A DNA stretch of 64,000 bases from an uncultured Muribaculaceae bacterium (GTDB taxonomy: Bacteria > Bacteroidota > Bacteroidia > Bacteroidales > Muribaculaceae). Where the stretch lies: the NCBI GenBank assembly GCA_910578665.1, contig CAJTQU010000003.1, positions 84,424 through 148,423 on the forward strand, given 5' to 3'. Below the pieces are notes generated by a model, which was not told where the DNA came from, did no database searches, and saw only the letters and a program-made list of their open reading frames with translations. Both the position numbers and the translations under genes were made by a program. Positions 33,245 through 42,845 of the stretch are shown here, piece by piece. Every line of letters starts with the position of its first letter. Position 1 is the first letter of the stretch.

Positions 33245-33850
33245 TTATTTGCAGCAGCCGCCATGATTTCCGCAGCAGCCGCCGTCGTCATGGCCGTGGT
33301 CTCCGCAACAACCATCGTGGTCGTGGTCATGGTCGCAGCCGCCGTGACAGCCGCATCCGCACCCGTGCTGCGGCTGCAACTCTTCAGGAGTGGCGTCACG
33401 CACCTCGTCTATCACACCGTCGTAGCGCACCGTCAGGCCGGCAAAAGGATGGTTGAAATCCATCTTGACGTGCTCATCCGTTATAGCCAGCACTTTTCCC
33501 TTTATCATGAATCCCTCCTGGGTCATCATGGGCAGTTCGGCACCTACGGTCACCTCGGCCACGAGCTGTCCGTCACGCCTGAAAATATCCTTGTCCAGTT
33601 CCACCACGTTATCTTCGAACCGCTCTCCGAACGCGGCCTCGGGAGGCAGCGTCACTGAAAATTTATCACCACCAGATAATCCCTTGACAGCGGCTATCAG
33701 ACCGGGTACCACCTCCTGGGTAACACCATATATCATTGTGTCGGGTGCTTCCGAGGGTGTTTCAAACAGCAGACTGCCGTCTGCATCATTATAAAGTTTG
33801 TAAGAATACGCGACAAACTTGCCGGTACCTATTGTTTCGTTCTGTGACAT
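33245..33850 (-). CDS. slyD: FKBP-type prolyl isomerase with metal-binding tail (SlyD)
   Basis: A 201-residue cytoplasmic peptidyl-prolyl isomerase and chaperone. Residues 1-70 and 125-150 form the FKBP domain (YGVTQEVVPGLIAAVKGLSGGDKF, then FNHPFAGLTVRYDG), with the inserted IF flap between them. The last 45 residues are almost only Cys, His, Asp and Gly (HGCGCGCHGGC, CCGDHGHDDGGCC), a tail that binds nickel and other metals in SlyD. An exact -7 element (TAATTTTG, 33867-33874) lies 17 bases upstream. Confidence 0.93.
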   Translation of the reverse strand: MSQNETIGTGKFVAYSYKLYNDADGSLLFETPSEAPDTMIYGVTQEVVPGLIAAVKGLSGGDKFSVTLPPEAAFGERFEDNVVELDKDIFRRDGQLVAEVTVGAELPMMTQEGFMIKGKVLAITDEHVKMDFNHPFAGLTVRYDGVIDEVRDATPEELQPQHGCGCGCHGGCDHDHDHDGCCGDHGHDDGGCCGNHGGCCK

Positions 33851-33866
33851 CTTATTAAATTTTCTC

Positions 33867-33874
33867 CAAAATTA
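33867..33874 (-). promoter_or_regulatory. Promoter -7 element of slyD
   Basis: TAATTTTG on the minus strand; a second identical copy lies at 33893-33900 inside the upstream gene's last codons and could act as an alternative or as part of the -33 region. Confidence 0.6.
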
Positions 33875-33883
33875 GTTTTCTAT

Positions 33884-34750
33884 TCAGTTTTCCAAAATTA
33901 TCTCATCACCTGTAGCGGTAGATTCCGCCGAATTCTCAGGATATTTTATGTTGTATTGCTGTATCAGCGGCCTCACATCGAAGAAAAAGCCCTCGGGCAG
34001 CCTTGAACGCGTGGCCCGCGAGGAATCAGAGGGCGATACTTTCAGATAATCGTAGCCAGGCTCGCGGTATTCGTAGTCATCCACATCATATCCTAGCACT
34101 TCGAGCAGGAAATACTCATGGTCGGGGCTTATGACAAAAAACGCGTTCTCCTGGTCCTTGCCCGTGCCCGAACTGATTATGGCGCCTAACAGGTTTTCCA
34201 GCCTGTAGTCCCATATACGAGACAACATATCTTTGCCCATATCTTTAAGCAGCCGCGACAGCATATACATGCTCTGCAGGTCGAACGGATTATCGGCCAA
34301 AGCCATCTCGGCTATCTTGACTATCTCTCTTTGCTCGCGCATATTTCGTGTCCTGGCATTCTCATAACGCCGTTTCAGCTCAAAGGCGCCCAGCTTCTTG
34401 GCCTTGTCTGCCTCCATGGTAGAGTCTCGGCGCTGCCGCGCAGCGTAGTTAAGGTTCAGAAGCGAGTCTGTACGGTCTGTATAATCACTTTTCCTATAAG
34501 GATTATAATCCTCCTGGTACATAGAACCAAAATAATAGTAACGGTACTGCTCCGGTGTCATCACCGTGTCATTGACCTCGTACATCTTCTGCAGCTTCGG
34601 ATAATAGAACTTGCTTGCCGGGTCAAGAGTGGCCCGGCGTATCTGCTCGAGATCAGGTTTTTCCACTTTGAGCTTCTTCTGCGCGGCCACGGCCAGGGGC
34701 GGAAGAAACGATATGAACAGGAGGGGTAATAAGACTATTATTTTTTTCAT
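33884..34750 (-). CDS. DUF4919 secreted protein
   Basis: A 288-residue exported protein: signal peptide MKKIIVLLPLLFISFLPPLAVA, then a helical domain of the DUF4919 type with TPEQYRYYYFGSMYQEDYNPY as family marker, and a tetratricopeptide-like helical middle (IVKIAEMALADNPFDLQSMYMLSRLL). Function unknown. The frame is open to 34813, but the signal peptide starts at ATG 34748-34750, 16 bases after the preceding stop. Last gene of the rel/HD unit. Confidence 0.85.
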   Translation of the reverse strand: MKKIIVLLPLLFISFLPPLAVAAQKKLKVEKPDLEQIRRATLDPASKFYYPKLQKMYEVNDTVMTPEQYRYYYFGSMYQEDYNPYRKSDYTDRTDSLLNLNYAARQRRDSTMEADKAKKLGAFELKRRYENARTRNMREQREIVKIAEMALADNPFDLQSMYMLSRLLKDMGKDMLSRIWDYRLENLLGAIISSGTGKDQENAFFVISPDHEYFLLEVLGYDVDDYEYREPGYDYLKVSPSDSSRATRSRLPEGFFFDVRPLIQQYNIKYPENSAESTATGDEIILEN

Positions 34751-34766
34751 AATTGTCGGTATCAGG

Positions 34767-35291
34767 TTAAACAAACAACGCATGCCGAGCCAGCAGAAGC
34801 ACCAGCAGCACACCGGTCTGCATCGTGGTTATGGCCACAGGAAACCCCTTGGCCAGCAGATAGGAGAAGAAGTGGCCCGATGACAGGCTGACAGCCCGGC
34901 CTCTGGGAGTACGCGTAAATATATAGTAGCCGAAGAATATGCCTGCCACCACTCCCAGAACCATAAACGCGTATACCGCGCCCAGACGCGTGGTGACGGA
35001 AAATCCGAGCAACCCCACCGCCAGACCGGCAAGTGATCCGACAGTGATATATCCCATACCGCGCCTCTGCTGCATAACGGCGCGCGGTTGCATGAGCGAC
35101 ACTCCTGTGACTATCACTGTAAGACACAGCCACGTGAGCAGTATATTGGCATTGAGCGGCAGGCATGACGCCGCATAGCAGCACGCCATACCCAGAAACG
35201 CCGATACAGGGGCCACGGCCTCGCGCTCAAACAGCAGCACATAAGCCAAAGCCAGCAATATCACGGCCAATATCACCAAGATTACAGACAT
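34767..35291 (-). CDS. Small membrane protein, unknown
   Basis: A 174-residue protein with five to six hydrophobic helices and short loops, almost without soluble part (VILVILAVILLALAYVLLF, LLTWLCLTVIVTGVSL, VYAFMVLGVVAGIFFGYYIF). I do not recognise a family. It lies 74 bases after the HD phosphodiesterase and 16 before DUF4919 in the same direction. Confidence 0.75.
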   Translation of the reverse strand: MSVILVILAVILLALAYVLLFEREAVAPVSAFLGMACCYAASCLPLNANILLTWLCLTVIVTGVSLMQPRAVMQQRRGMGYITVGSLAGLAVGLLGFSVTTRLGAVYAFMVLGVVAGIFFGYYIFTRTPRGRAVSLSSGHFFSYLLAKGFPVAITTMQTGVLLVLLLARHALFV

Positions 35292-35365
35292 GTATTATTC
35301 TCTACGGGTTATATACTATAAAACGCTCCAGTGACGTTTTTATTCCTTAATAAAGGTTAAGATGC

Positions 35366-37414
35366 CTAAGCGTGGCCCGACGAGACCTGCTGCCGGCGGT
35401 CGGGATAGGCCACACGGGTATGGTAGATGGTACCCAGGCGCTTCTTGAATGTCGCCTTGATATTCTCTACATCGGCAAATGACACAGGACTTTCGCGCAA
35501 TAATCCGTCGGCTATCTGCGAATCTATGATTTTGTCCACCAGATTTGATATGCTGTCGGCGGTATATTCTTTCAGACTGCGCGATGCCGCCTCTACAGCG
35601 TCGGCCATCATCATTATGGCTGTCTCGCGGCTCTGCGGATTAGGCCCGGGATATGAGAACGGAGCCTTGTCCACGTCATGGCCGGCAGCATTACTGGCCA
35701 CGGTGTAGAAATATTTGGTTATACCCTTGCCATGGTGCTCTCGTATGAAATTCTGGATCACCCTGGGCAGTTTGGCTTTCTCGGCCAGTATGACGCCGTC
35801 TGAGATATGGCCGATGATCTTACGGGCCGAAGTCTGGGGATCAAGCCCGTCATGCGGATTGACCCCGTGCTGGTTTTCGGTAAAAAATATCGGACTATGC
35901 ATCTTGCCTATGTCGTGATATAGAGCGCCTGTGCGCACAAGCTGTGTATTGGCGCCTATGGCACGCGCGGCCTCGGCAGCAAGGGTACTGACCTGCATGG
36001 AGTGCTGGAACGTACCAGGTGCCTCCTCGGCCAGGCGGCGTAGCAACGGATTGTTTATGTCGCTCAGTTCTACCAGGGTGACTGCCGAGGTAAAACCGAA
36101 TATCTTTTCGATCACGAATATCAGTATATATGTCAGAGAGAACAGCAGGGAATTAATGGCGTACGCCATAAACATGCGCCAGTCTATACTCTCCACCTCG
36201 CCGCTGACACAGCTAAGGACTGTACCTATAACACTGTAAGCCAAAAATATGACTAACGATGTACGCAACAGCTGCGAACGGCGCGAGAGCTGGTTCAGGC
36301 TGAATATGGCCATCAGGCCGACAACTATCTCGGTGACTACGAACTGGAACTGGTATGTGGCCATAAGGGCCGTTATCATCACCGTGACAAGCAGAGAGAT
36401 GACGGCTGTGCGCGAATCTATAAAGATAAGCACCATAACAGGTACCGCTGCCACAGGAGTAAGATATATGCCGAGAGAGAAATTCTCGAAAAGCAGGGCT
36501 GCAAGCAGGGTGAACAATGTTATGAGAGAGACCATGAACGCCATATAGCGTGTGTCGGCAAACACAGCAGGACGGTACAGCGACAGATACAGATAAAAAA
36601 TGACGAAGGCAAGCAGCACGTAGACAAACTGGCCGGCTATAGTCACCATCGTGTGTGTCTGGTCGCCCTCCTGGTTCTTGGAAAGCATCTCTTCATATGT
36701 CTGCAAGTTGGTATAGATCTGCGGCGTCACTATCTCGCCACGGTCAACTATACGCTGTCCCTGGCGTATTTTTCCCTGTCCGGCATTGACTCCCTGTAAT
36801 GCCTGTGACAGATATTTCGTGTCATGGAGCGAGTCAAGCAGTATATTGGGAGACAAGGCCGTGCGCAGGGCCTCGACATCGCTCTGGGCCAGGCCGTCTA
36901 TCTCTCCGAACGAACTGCTGTAATTGTCCAGCACCCATTTGCAGGCCTCATCGACAGAGAGCATGGCAGAAGCGTCACGGGCATTGACCATATTGTCGTC
37001 ATCCTCGGTAAATATACGCACCTGGCGCGAGGCTGTGCCCCGGACGCGCTTGCGGAGCGAAGACGGCATAACCCCTTTTTCATACACCTGCGCGACAAGC
37101 CTGCGCAGCTGCGCGAGCTTGACCGGGCTTATCGCGGAATGCCCCAGCCTGTCCATCGTATTGCGCACGGCACTGTCGGAATATGTGACATATGGCGGAA
37201 AATTGCGCGTTATAGAGTCGGTGAGGTAGTTATAAGTTGTGGAGTCAAGATAGACAGGTATGTCAAACGGAGCCGTGAGCAACGAATAACGCCATGGCTG
37301 TCCCTCTTCATAGGTAAAAGACGCCCTATCGTTGCGAGGCAACGCCAGAACTATTGCGGCTACTGCCACCAGCAGAAGCAGAAAATGAGTGAGTTTCTTC
37401 TTTAATAGCTTCAT
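35366..37414 (-). CDS. 7TM-HD phosphodiesterase (PgpH type)
   Basis: A 682-residue membrane protein. After one N-terminal helix comes a 7TMR-HDED periplasmic domain (about 30-275), then seven helices (about 275-460) and a cytoplasmic HD domain: FQHSMQVSTLAAEAARAIGAN, ALYHDIGKM, ENQHG, IREHHG. All HD metal ligands are present. PgpH proteins of this design cut c-di-AMP. The frame is open to 37483 but the start used is ATG 37412-37414 (MKLLKKK). It lies 14 bases behind the rel gene, so ppGpp and probably c-di-AMP enzymes are co-expressed. Confidence 0.92.
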   Translation of the reverse strand: MKLLKKKLTHFLLLLVAVAAIVLALPRNDRASFTYEEGQPWRYSLLTAPFDIPVYLDSTTYNYLTDSITRNFPPYVTYSDSAVRNTMDRLGHSAISPVKLAQLRRLVAQVYEKGVMPSSLRKRVRGTASRQVRIFTEDDDNMVNARDASAMLSVDEACKWVLDNYSSSFGEIDGLAQSDVEALRTALSPNILLDSLHDTKYLSQALQGVNAGQGKIRQGQRIVDRGEIVTPQIYTNLQTYEEMLSKNQEGDQTHTMVTIAGQFVYVLLAFVIFYLYLSLYRPAVFADTRYMAFMVSLITLFTLLAALLFENFSLGIYLTPVAAVPVMVLIFIDSRTAVISLLVTVMITALMATYQFQFVVTEIVVGLMAIFSLNQLSRRSQLLRTSLVIFLAYSVIGTVLSCVSGEVESIDWRMFMAYAINSLLFSLTYILIFVIEKIFGFTSAVTLVELSDINNPLLRRLAEEAPGTFQHSMQVSTLAAEAARAIGANTQLVRTGALYHDIGKMHSPIFFTENQHGVNPHDGLDPQTSARKIIGHISDGVILAEKAKLPRVIQNFIREHHGKGITKYFYTVASNAAGHDVDKAPFSYPGPNPQSRETAIMMMADAVEAASRSLKEYTADSISNLVDKIIDSQIADGLLRESPVSFADVENIKATFKKRLGTIYHTRVAYPDRRQQVSSGHA

Positions 37415-37428
37415 TGTCTGTGATTTGC

Positions 37429-39654
37429 TTATGATATCCGGCGCGCAAACCGCACACCTTCGATTTTCTTTAATGACGCACAAAGGTCCGACACGGTACC
37501 GACCGAGTCCGTGTGCAGGTGTATCACGCAGTGCGTCACTTCGCCGGCCGTGTCTACATCCAGGCGGTATAATGCCATACGCAGCCTTGTGGACACCAGA
37601 TGTATTATATCTTCCAGCAGCGAGGGACGGGAGATACCGTCTACCGCCACCGATACCTCGAAGCTGCAGCTGTGCCCCTGCCAGCAGGTGGTCACAAGCC
37701 TGTCGCCGTATAAACTTTTCAGACGCTGGGCACGGGGGCAGTCCACTTTGTGAAGCACTACTGCCTCGTCATCGTCGACAAAACCGAGCACATCGTCACC
37801 TGGCAGCGGCGAGCAACATTCCTCGATGCGGAAATTAGGCTCTGCCTCACCGGGATGCAGAATATAGGGTTTGTCCCGGTCCACCGGCCGCACTGTATTG
37901 TCACCCGGCTTCCGCCTGGAGGCAAAGGGATTTCGCCAGATCTTTGACAGCAGCGATGCCGGCTGGGATTCCCGCGAAGCGTAAACTTTCAGTTCGCCGG
38001 GCGACAACCGCAGTTCGTCTGCACCGAGGCGCTCCATAAAGAGTTCTTCGGAAGCAAGTCCGTGCGCGGCCAGCAGGCATGACATAAGCTTAGGCGACGG
38101 TTTGATTCCCTCGCGGCGCAAGGCATCGTCAAACAGCGAGCGGCCATATTCCCTCAATGCCGCTGAATCCTTGCGCAGCACACTGCGCAGCCGCTGTCTG
38201 GCACGCGCCGTATGGCAGAAAGAGAGCCACCGAGGCTGCGGCACCTGTGACTCCGAAGTAATTATCTCAACCTGGTCGCCGCTGTCCAGCACATGGTTCA
38301 GGGGCACCAGCCTGTGGGATATCTTTCCGGCTATACAGTGAAAACCTAGCTGGGAGTGTATGGCAAACGCCATATCGAGCACCGTGGCTCCTTTGGGCAA
38401 TGTGAGCAGTTCGCCGCGCGGCGTAAACACATATATCTCCGAGGCAAACAGATCAAGCTTCACAGTATCGAGAAAATCCATGGCGTCCGGCTCTGGATTG
38501 GCCAGAATCTCCTTTATGGTGTTCATCCACACCGAAAGTTCTGAATCCTCCTCGTAGTCCCCGTGCTTGTATTTCCAGTGGGCCGCATAGCCTAGTTCGG
38601 CTATCCTGTCCATCTTTGCCGAACGTATCTGGACCTCTATCCACTTGCCGTCAGGCCCCATCACGGTTATATGCAGGGCACGGTAACCATTGGCTTTCGG
38701 GGTGGTGATCCAGTCTCTGAGCCGGTCGGGATGCACGCGGTGTCCTTCGGTAAAGAAAGTATATATCTGCCAGCATCGTATGGCCTCGTCAGCCTCGTTT
38801 TCATTCTCAAAAACTACTCTGACCGCATATACGTCGTATATGTCGGAAAAACCCACATTCTTCTTAACCATCTTCCGCCATATGCTGTAAGCACTCTTAA
38901 CACGCGCCTTGATGGTATATTTGAATCCGGCGGCATCAAGTTTGGCCCTTACCGGGGCCACAAACTGCTCAACAACCTCGTTACGGCGCGTGGCACTGCC
39001 GTCCACCATGCTCATGATTTCGGCATATTTGTCAGGATGCTCAAAACGAAACGCGAGGTCTTCAAACTCCTCTTTCATCTTGAACAGACCGAGACGGTGT
39101 GCCAGAGGAGCGTAAACATACAGTGTCTCACCGGCTATCTTCAGCTGCTTCTCAGGCCTCAGCGAATCAAGTGTGCGCATGTTGTGCAGGCGGTCGGCCA
39201 TCTTGATAAGCACCACCCTGACATCAGTACTCATAGAAAGCAGCAGACGGCGGAAGTTTTCGGCCTGGAGAGAGGCATTGGTGCCGAGTATGCCTCCCGA
39301 AATCTTTGTAAGGCCCTCGACTATAGAAGCTATCTTCGGACCGAAAGCTGCCTGTATGTCTTCATGAGTGTAATCGGTGTCTTCCACCACGTCATGCAGA
39401 AAGGCTGCACATATCGAGGTGGAACCCAGTCCGAGTTCCGAAATAACAATCTTGGCTACAGCTATCGGATGCATGATATACGGTTCGCCGCTACGGCGCC
39501 GCACACCGCTGTGCGCCTGCCGCGCAAAACGGTAGGCGCGCTCTATCAGTTCCACTTTCTTACGGTGGTGGCTGGACAGATAGCACTGCAGCACCTCCTG
39601 GTAGGCGCTTTCTATCATGTCTGATTCTTCCTGTGCGGAGTGAGGAGTATACAT
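37429..39654 (-). CDS. rel: Bifunctional (p)ppGpp synthetase/hydrolase (Rel/SpoT)
   Basis: A 741-residue stringent-response enzyme. HD hydrolase domain at about 45-195 with FLHDVVEDTDY, synthetase domain at about 235-350 (RVKSAYSIWRKM, DIYDVYAVRVVF, NGYRALH), TGS domain at about 400-460 (YVFTPRGELLTLPKGATVLD), a Cys-containing zinc-finger-like region (IEECCSPLPGDDVLGF) and a C-terminal ACT domain. Both catalytic halves look intact. It is placed between the PurN-CD225 gene (11 bases) and the PgpH-type gene (14 bases). Confidence 0.96.
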   Translation of the reverse strand: MYTPHSAQEESDMIESAYQEVLQCYLSSHHRKKVELIERAYRFARQAHSGVRRRSGEPYIMHPIAVAKIVISELGLGSTSICAAFLHDVVEDTDYTHEDIQAAFGPKIASIVEGLTKISGGILGTNASLQAENFRRLLLSMSTDVRVVLIKMADRLHNMRTLDSLRPEKQLKIAGETLYVYAPLAHRLGLFKMKEEFEDLAFRFEHPDKYAEIMSMVDGSATRRNEVVEQFVAPVRAKLDAAGFKYTIKARVKSAYSIWRKMVKKNVGFSDIYDVYAVRVVFENENEADEAIRCWQIYTFFTEGHRVHPDRLRDWITTPKANGYRALHITVMGPDGKWIEVQIRSAKMDRIAELGYAAHWKYKHGDYEEDSELSVWMNTIKEILANPEPDAMDFLDTVKLDLFASEIYVFTPRGELLTLPKGATVLDMAFAIHSQLGFHCIAGKISHRLVPLNHVLDSGDQVEIITSESQVPQPRWLSFCHTARARQRLRSVLRKDSAALREYGRSLFDDALRREGIKPSPKLMSCLLAAHGLASEELFMERLGADELRLSPGELKVYASRESQPASLLSKIWRNPFASRRKPGDNTVRPVDRDKPYILHPGEAEPNFRIEECCSPLPGDDVLGFVDDDEAVVLHKVDCPRAQRLKSLYGDRLVTTCWQGHSCSFEVSVAVDGISRPSLLEDIIHLVSTRLRMALYRLDVDTAGEVTHCVIHLHTDSVGTVSDLCASLKKIEGVRFARRIS

Positions 39655-39665
39655 AACGGGGATCG

Positions 39666-40739
39666 TCAGAACAAAACAGTCTTAAGCATAGATATCGGGA
39701 CCCACAGGGTGGCCCACAGGACACCAAGCACGAAAGAGGCTATAATCCAGCCCTGGGCACGGTCAGAGGCCCTGCGTGCCCCTGCCATGTCGCCGGCCGA
39801 AAGGCGGCTGCTGACAGAGGCAGAATATATTATGGCCACTATTCCGGCCACCGTGCAGCACAATATAGTCACAGCTACAGACCAGGCCAGATATGACTTC
39901 GGCCTCTCACCATCCGGCAACGTCCGGGGGGGAACTGCCGGAGGCTGCTGTGTGGGTACCGGGGGCTGAGCCTGGCGGCTGACACGCTCCGCGGCACTAC
40001 GTGCCTCGCTGTCGGAATATTTCACCTGTAATACTCCGGCCCATTCCTCATCGGCACTCGGCACAGGGGGCGCCGCAGGCACTTCGGGAGCCTTGTGGTC
40101 CGCCTCTGCCCGTTCCGGTGTTGCTGAGACCTCGGTGACGGCATGAGAGGAGGGTAACCCGTCGTTGTCAAGCCGTTGCAGAGCCGCCACTATGGCACGG
40201 GGATACAGGCTGTATTCCACCGGGTGTATCTTGGCCTCAAGTGTCTCGGCAGTGTCTCCGGGCACAATGTCCACGCTCTGCTGCATGAGTATCTCGCCGC
40301 CGTCGATTTCGTCGCTCACATAGTGCACGGTAACACCGCTCTGCTTCTCTCCGGCTGCCATGACCGCCTCATGCACATGGTGCCCGTACATCCCTTTGCC
40401 GCCGTATGCCGGCAGCAGCGACGGATGTATATTGAGCATGCGGCCGCGATAGGCATCGATAATCGCAGGCTGTATGGTACGCATGAATCCGGCAAGCACT
40501 ACCAGGTCCGGCGCGTAAGGACGCAGAGCATCGACTACCTGCGCGGGATCGTTGTCCCACACAGAGTTAGGCAGATAAAGGGTGGGCACACCGAGCGCTT
40601 CCATACGCTGGTGCACACCGGCATTTTTCTTATTGGACACTACCACTGCCACACGTATACGGTTCCCCTGGTGGAAAAGCCTGGCTATATTCTCAGCATT
40701 GGTGCCGCTGCCGGAGGCAAATATGGCTATATTTTTCAT
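39666..40739 (-). CDS. purN: GAR formyltransferase (PurN) fused to a CD225/dispanin membrane domain
   Basis: A single 357-residue frame with two unrelated parts. Residues 1-190 are glycinamide ribonucleotide formyltransferase, the third step of purine synthesis: FASGSGTNAENIA, and all catalytic residues kept (N103 and H105 in LNIHPSLLP, D146 in DEIDGG). Residues 190-275 are a Pro/Ala-rich linker. Residues 278-357 match the CD225/dispanin pattern: RPKSYLAWS, a first helix with ILCCTVAGIVAIIY, the SAGDMAGARRASDRAQGW loop, and a second helix. This would tether PurN to the inner membrane. Usual PurN is about 190-210 residues. There is no in-frame stop or frameshift between the parts. It is the first gene before rel. 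Confidence 0.9.
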   Translation of the reverse strand: MKNIAIFASGSGTNAENIARLFHQGNRIRVAVVVSNKKNAGVHQRMEALGVPTLYLPNSVWDNDPAQVVDALRPYAPDLVVLAGFMRTIQPAIIDAYRGRMLNIHPSLLPAYGGKGMYGHHVHEAVMAAGEKQSGVTVHYVSDEIDGGEILMQQSVDIVPGDTAETLEAKIHPVEYSLYPRAIVAALQRLDNDGLPSSHAVTEVSATPERAEADHKAPEVPAAPPVPSADEEWAGVLQVKYSDSEARSAAERVSRQAQPPVPTQQPPAVPPRTLPDGERPKSYLAWSVAVTILCCTVAGIVAIIYSASVSSRLSAGDMAGARRASDRAQGWIIASFVLGVLWATLWVPISMLKTVLF

Positions 40740-40792
40740 TTTTGGAAAAACGTTTTTGGTCTTTGTTTGCGAAGTTACAAAAAAAAATCGGT

Positions 40793-40826
40793 ATTTCTCC
40801 GCTTTTCTAAAGAATAGCGGAGAAAT
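40793..40826 (-). terminator. Terminator of the MsbA-like gene
   Basis: ATTTCTCCGC (40793-40802) pairs with GCGGAGAAAT (40817-40826); on the minus strand a run of nine T follows a few bases later. Confidence 0.75.
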
Positions 40827-40845
40827 CTACAACAAAGGGCAAAGC

Positions 40846-42696
40846 TTAAGAAAATTTCTGGAGGTTTACCAGACGCGCGTAATGCCCCCCCAGCTCCATC
40901 AGGGAGGCATGCGTGCCCTGCTCCACTATTTCGCCATCATGCATTACACAGATCTTATCAGCTCCGGCTATGGTGCTGAGGCGGTGGGCTATGACCAGGG
41001 TGGTACGCCCTTTCATCAGCCTCTCCAGCGCTTCCTGCACGGAACGTTCGCTCTCGGTGTCGAGAGCCGATGTCGCCTCGTCCAGAATCAGTATCGGGGG
41101 ATTCTTAAGAATGGCACGGGCTATGCTGATACGCTGACGCTGCCCTCCCGACAGGCGGCATCCTCGGTCGCCGATATTTGTGTCATAGCCATGCTCGGTG
41201 GCCATGATGAAATCATGTGCGTTGGCTATACGCGCGGCCTGTTCCACTTGTTCGTCATCGGCCTCGCCTACTCCGAACGTGATGTTTGCGCGGATGGTAT
41301 CGTTGAAAAGTATAGCCTCCTGGTTCACATTTCCCATGAGCGAACGCAGATCGTGCACCTTGAGCCGGCGTATATCGGTCCCTCCGACGGTCACCGCCCC
41401 CTTGCAGGGATCATAAAAGCGCGGCAGCAGGTCCACCAGCGTGCTCTTGCCGGAACCGCTCTGCCCCACAATGGCCACAGTCTGGCCCGGCATCACATCC
41501 AGACTGACATTCTTCAGCACCGGGGTTTCGCCAGTATAGCTGAAATCTACACCTCTGAAGCTTATAACGGGCTGTCCGGCAGCTGCCGAGGACAATACCG
41601 GAAGCTTTTCCGGATTGGCAGCATCCTTTATCGGATTGTCTGACTGCAGTATCTTGTCTATACGCTGCATCGAGGCCATGCCTTTCTGTATGGAATAGGT
41701 GGCTTTGGACAACTCTTTTGCAGGATTTATGATAGAGTAAAATATGACCATGTAATAGATAAAGGCCGGCGCGTCTATACTGCTCGAACCGGAGAGTATG
41801 AGCGTGCCGCCGAACCACAGGACTATGGCTATGGCAGCCGTGCCCAGAAATTCACTCATGGGATGCGCAAGCGAGTAGCGGCGCTGTATAGAGTTGGAGA
41901 TGCGGAAGAAGCGCTGGTTCTCTGCATCAAAGCGTCGGTCCATCTTCTTTTCGGCATTGAAAGCCTTTATGACACGCAGTCCGCCAAGTGTCTCTTCGAC
42001 AGTGGAAAGTATAGTGCCCCACTGCTGCTGTGCCTCGAGGCTTTTGCGCTTAAGGCGCTTGCCCACCTTGCCCATGACCAGGCCGGCCAGCGGAAGCAGG
42101 ATAAGGACAAAGACTGTTAGCTGCCAGCTCACGGCTATCATCATGCCAAGGCACACGATAATCATTATCGGATTCTTAAACAGCATATCTATACTGGCCA
42201 TGACCGAGGCCTCTAGTTCTGTCACATCTACCGAGATGCGGCTCATCACATCCCCCTTGCGCTCGTTGGTGAAGAAGCCCAGTGGCAGTGACAGTATCTT
42301 GGAATACATGCGGTTACGTATGTCTCTAACCACGCCGTTGCGCAAGGGTATGATGAAGTATGCCGACAGATAGGTGGTGCCTGTCTTCAAAAGAGTCATC
42401 AACACCAGCAGTACGGCAAGAAGTGCCAGCGTGGCCGATGCCCCACGGGAAACTATCATCTGGTCGGTGTAGTAATAGAAGTTGTTCATGACCACCTCTT
42501 TGACAGAGGCCGCGCCCCACTCCATATACTCGTAACGGGTGGTGTCAAGTCTGAACAGCATGTTGAGTATAGGTATTATAAAGGCAAAAGAAAACAATGT
42601 GAGCACGGCGGCCAGCATATTGAACAGCACGTTGAGCACCACGTTCCATTTATAAGGCGCCACAAAGCGGCGCAACATCCTGAAGAAGTCTTTCAT
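40846..42696 (-). CDS. MsbA-like ABC exporter (fused permease and ATPase)
   Basis: A 616-residue half-transporter. Six membrane helices at about 20-330, then an ATPase domain with Walker A GQSGSGKST, signature LSGGQRQRIS, Walker B ILILDEA and the switch His in VIAHRLS. The type flips lipid A-core or other lipids and drugs across the inner membrane, working as a dimer. Its position next to cell-envelope genes favours a lipid substrate, but this is not certain. Confidence 0.9.
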   Translation of the reverse strand: MKDFFRMLRRFVAPYKWNVVLNVLFNMLAAVLTLFSFAFIIPILNMLFRLDTTRYEYMEWGAASVKEVVMNNFYYYTDQMIVSRGASATLALLAVLLVLMTLLKTGTTYLSAYFIIPLRNGVVRDIRNRMYSKILSLPLGFFTNERKGDVMSRISVDVTELEASVMASIDMLFKNPIMIIVCLGMMIAVSWQLTVFVLILLPLAGLVMGKVGKRLKRKSLEAQQQWGTILSTVEETLGGLRVIKAFNAEKKMDRRFDAENQRFFRISNSIQRRYSLAHPMSEFLGTAAIAIVLWFGGTLILSGSSSIDAPAFIYYMVIFYSIINPAKELSKATYSIQKGMASMQRIDKILQSDNPIKDAANPEKLPVLSSAAAGQPVISFRGVDFSYTGETPVLKNVSLDVMPGQTVAIVGQSGSGKSTLVDLLPRFYDPCKGAVTVGGTDIRRLKVHDLRSLMGNVNQEAILFNDTIRANITFGVGEADDEQVEQAARIANAHDFIMATEHGYDTNIGDRGCRLSGGQRQRISIARAILKNPPILILDEATSALDTESERSVQEALERLMKGRTTLVIAHRLSTIAGADKICVMHDGEIVEQGTHASLMELGGHYARLVNLQKFS

Positions 42697-42787
42697 CCTT
42701 TCTCTAAGGGTATTTCACAGCCGGCGGAGCCTGTTATCATGGCATACACTATCCTGACTGTATGTTTCGGGGTAAAATCTAAAGTCT
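42697..42787. other. Leader of the MsbA-like gene
   Basis: No gene and no exact TAnnTTTG on the minus strand seen. Confidence 0.4.
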
Positions 42788-42833
42788 GAAAAAACCGGCT
42801 TTCGCGACACCTTGCATGCCGCAGAAAGCCGGT
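42788..42833 (-). terminator. Terminator of the par/mltD operon
   Basis: ACCGGCTTTC (42794-42803) pairs with GAAAGCCGGT (42824-42833); six T follow on the minus strand. It comes 12 bases after the mltD stop. Confidence 0.85.
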
Positions 42834-42845
42834 AGACGGGCCTGT

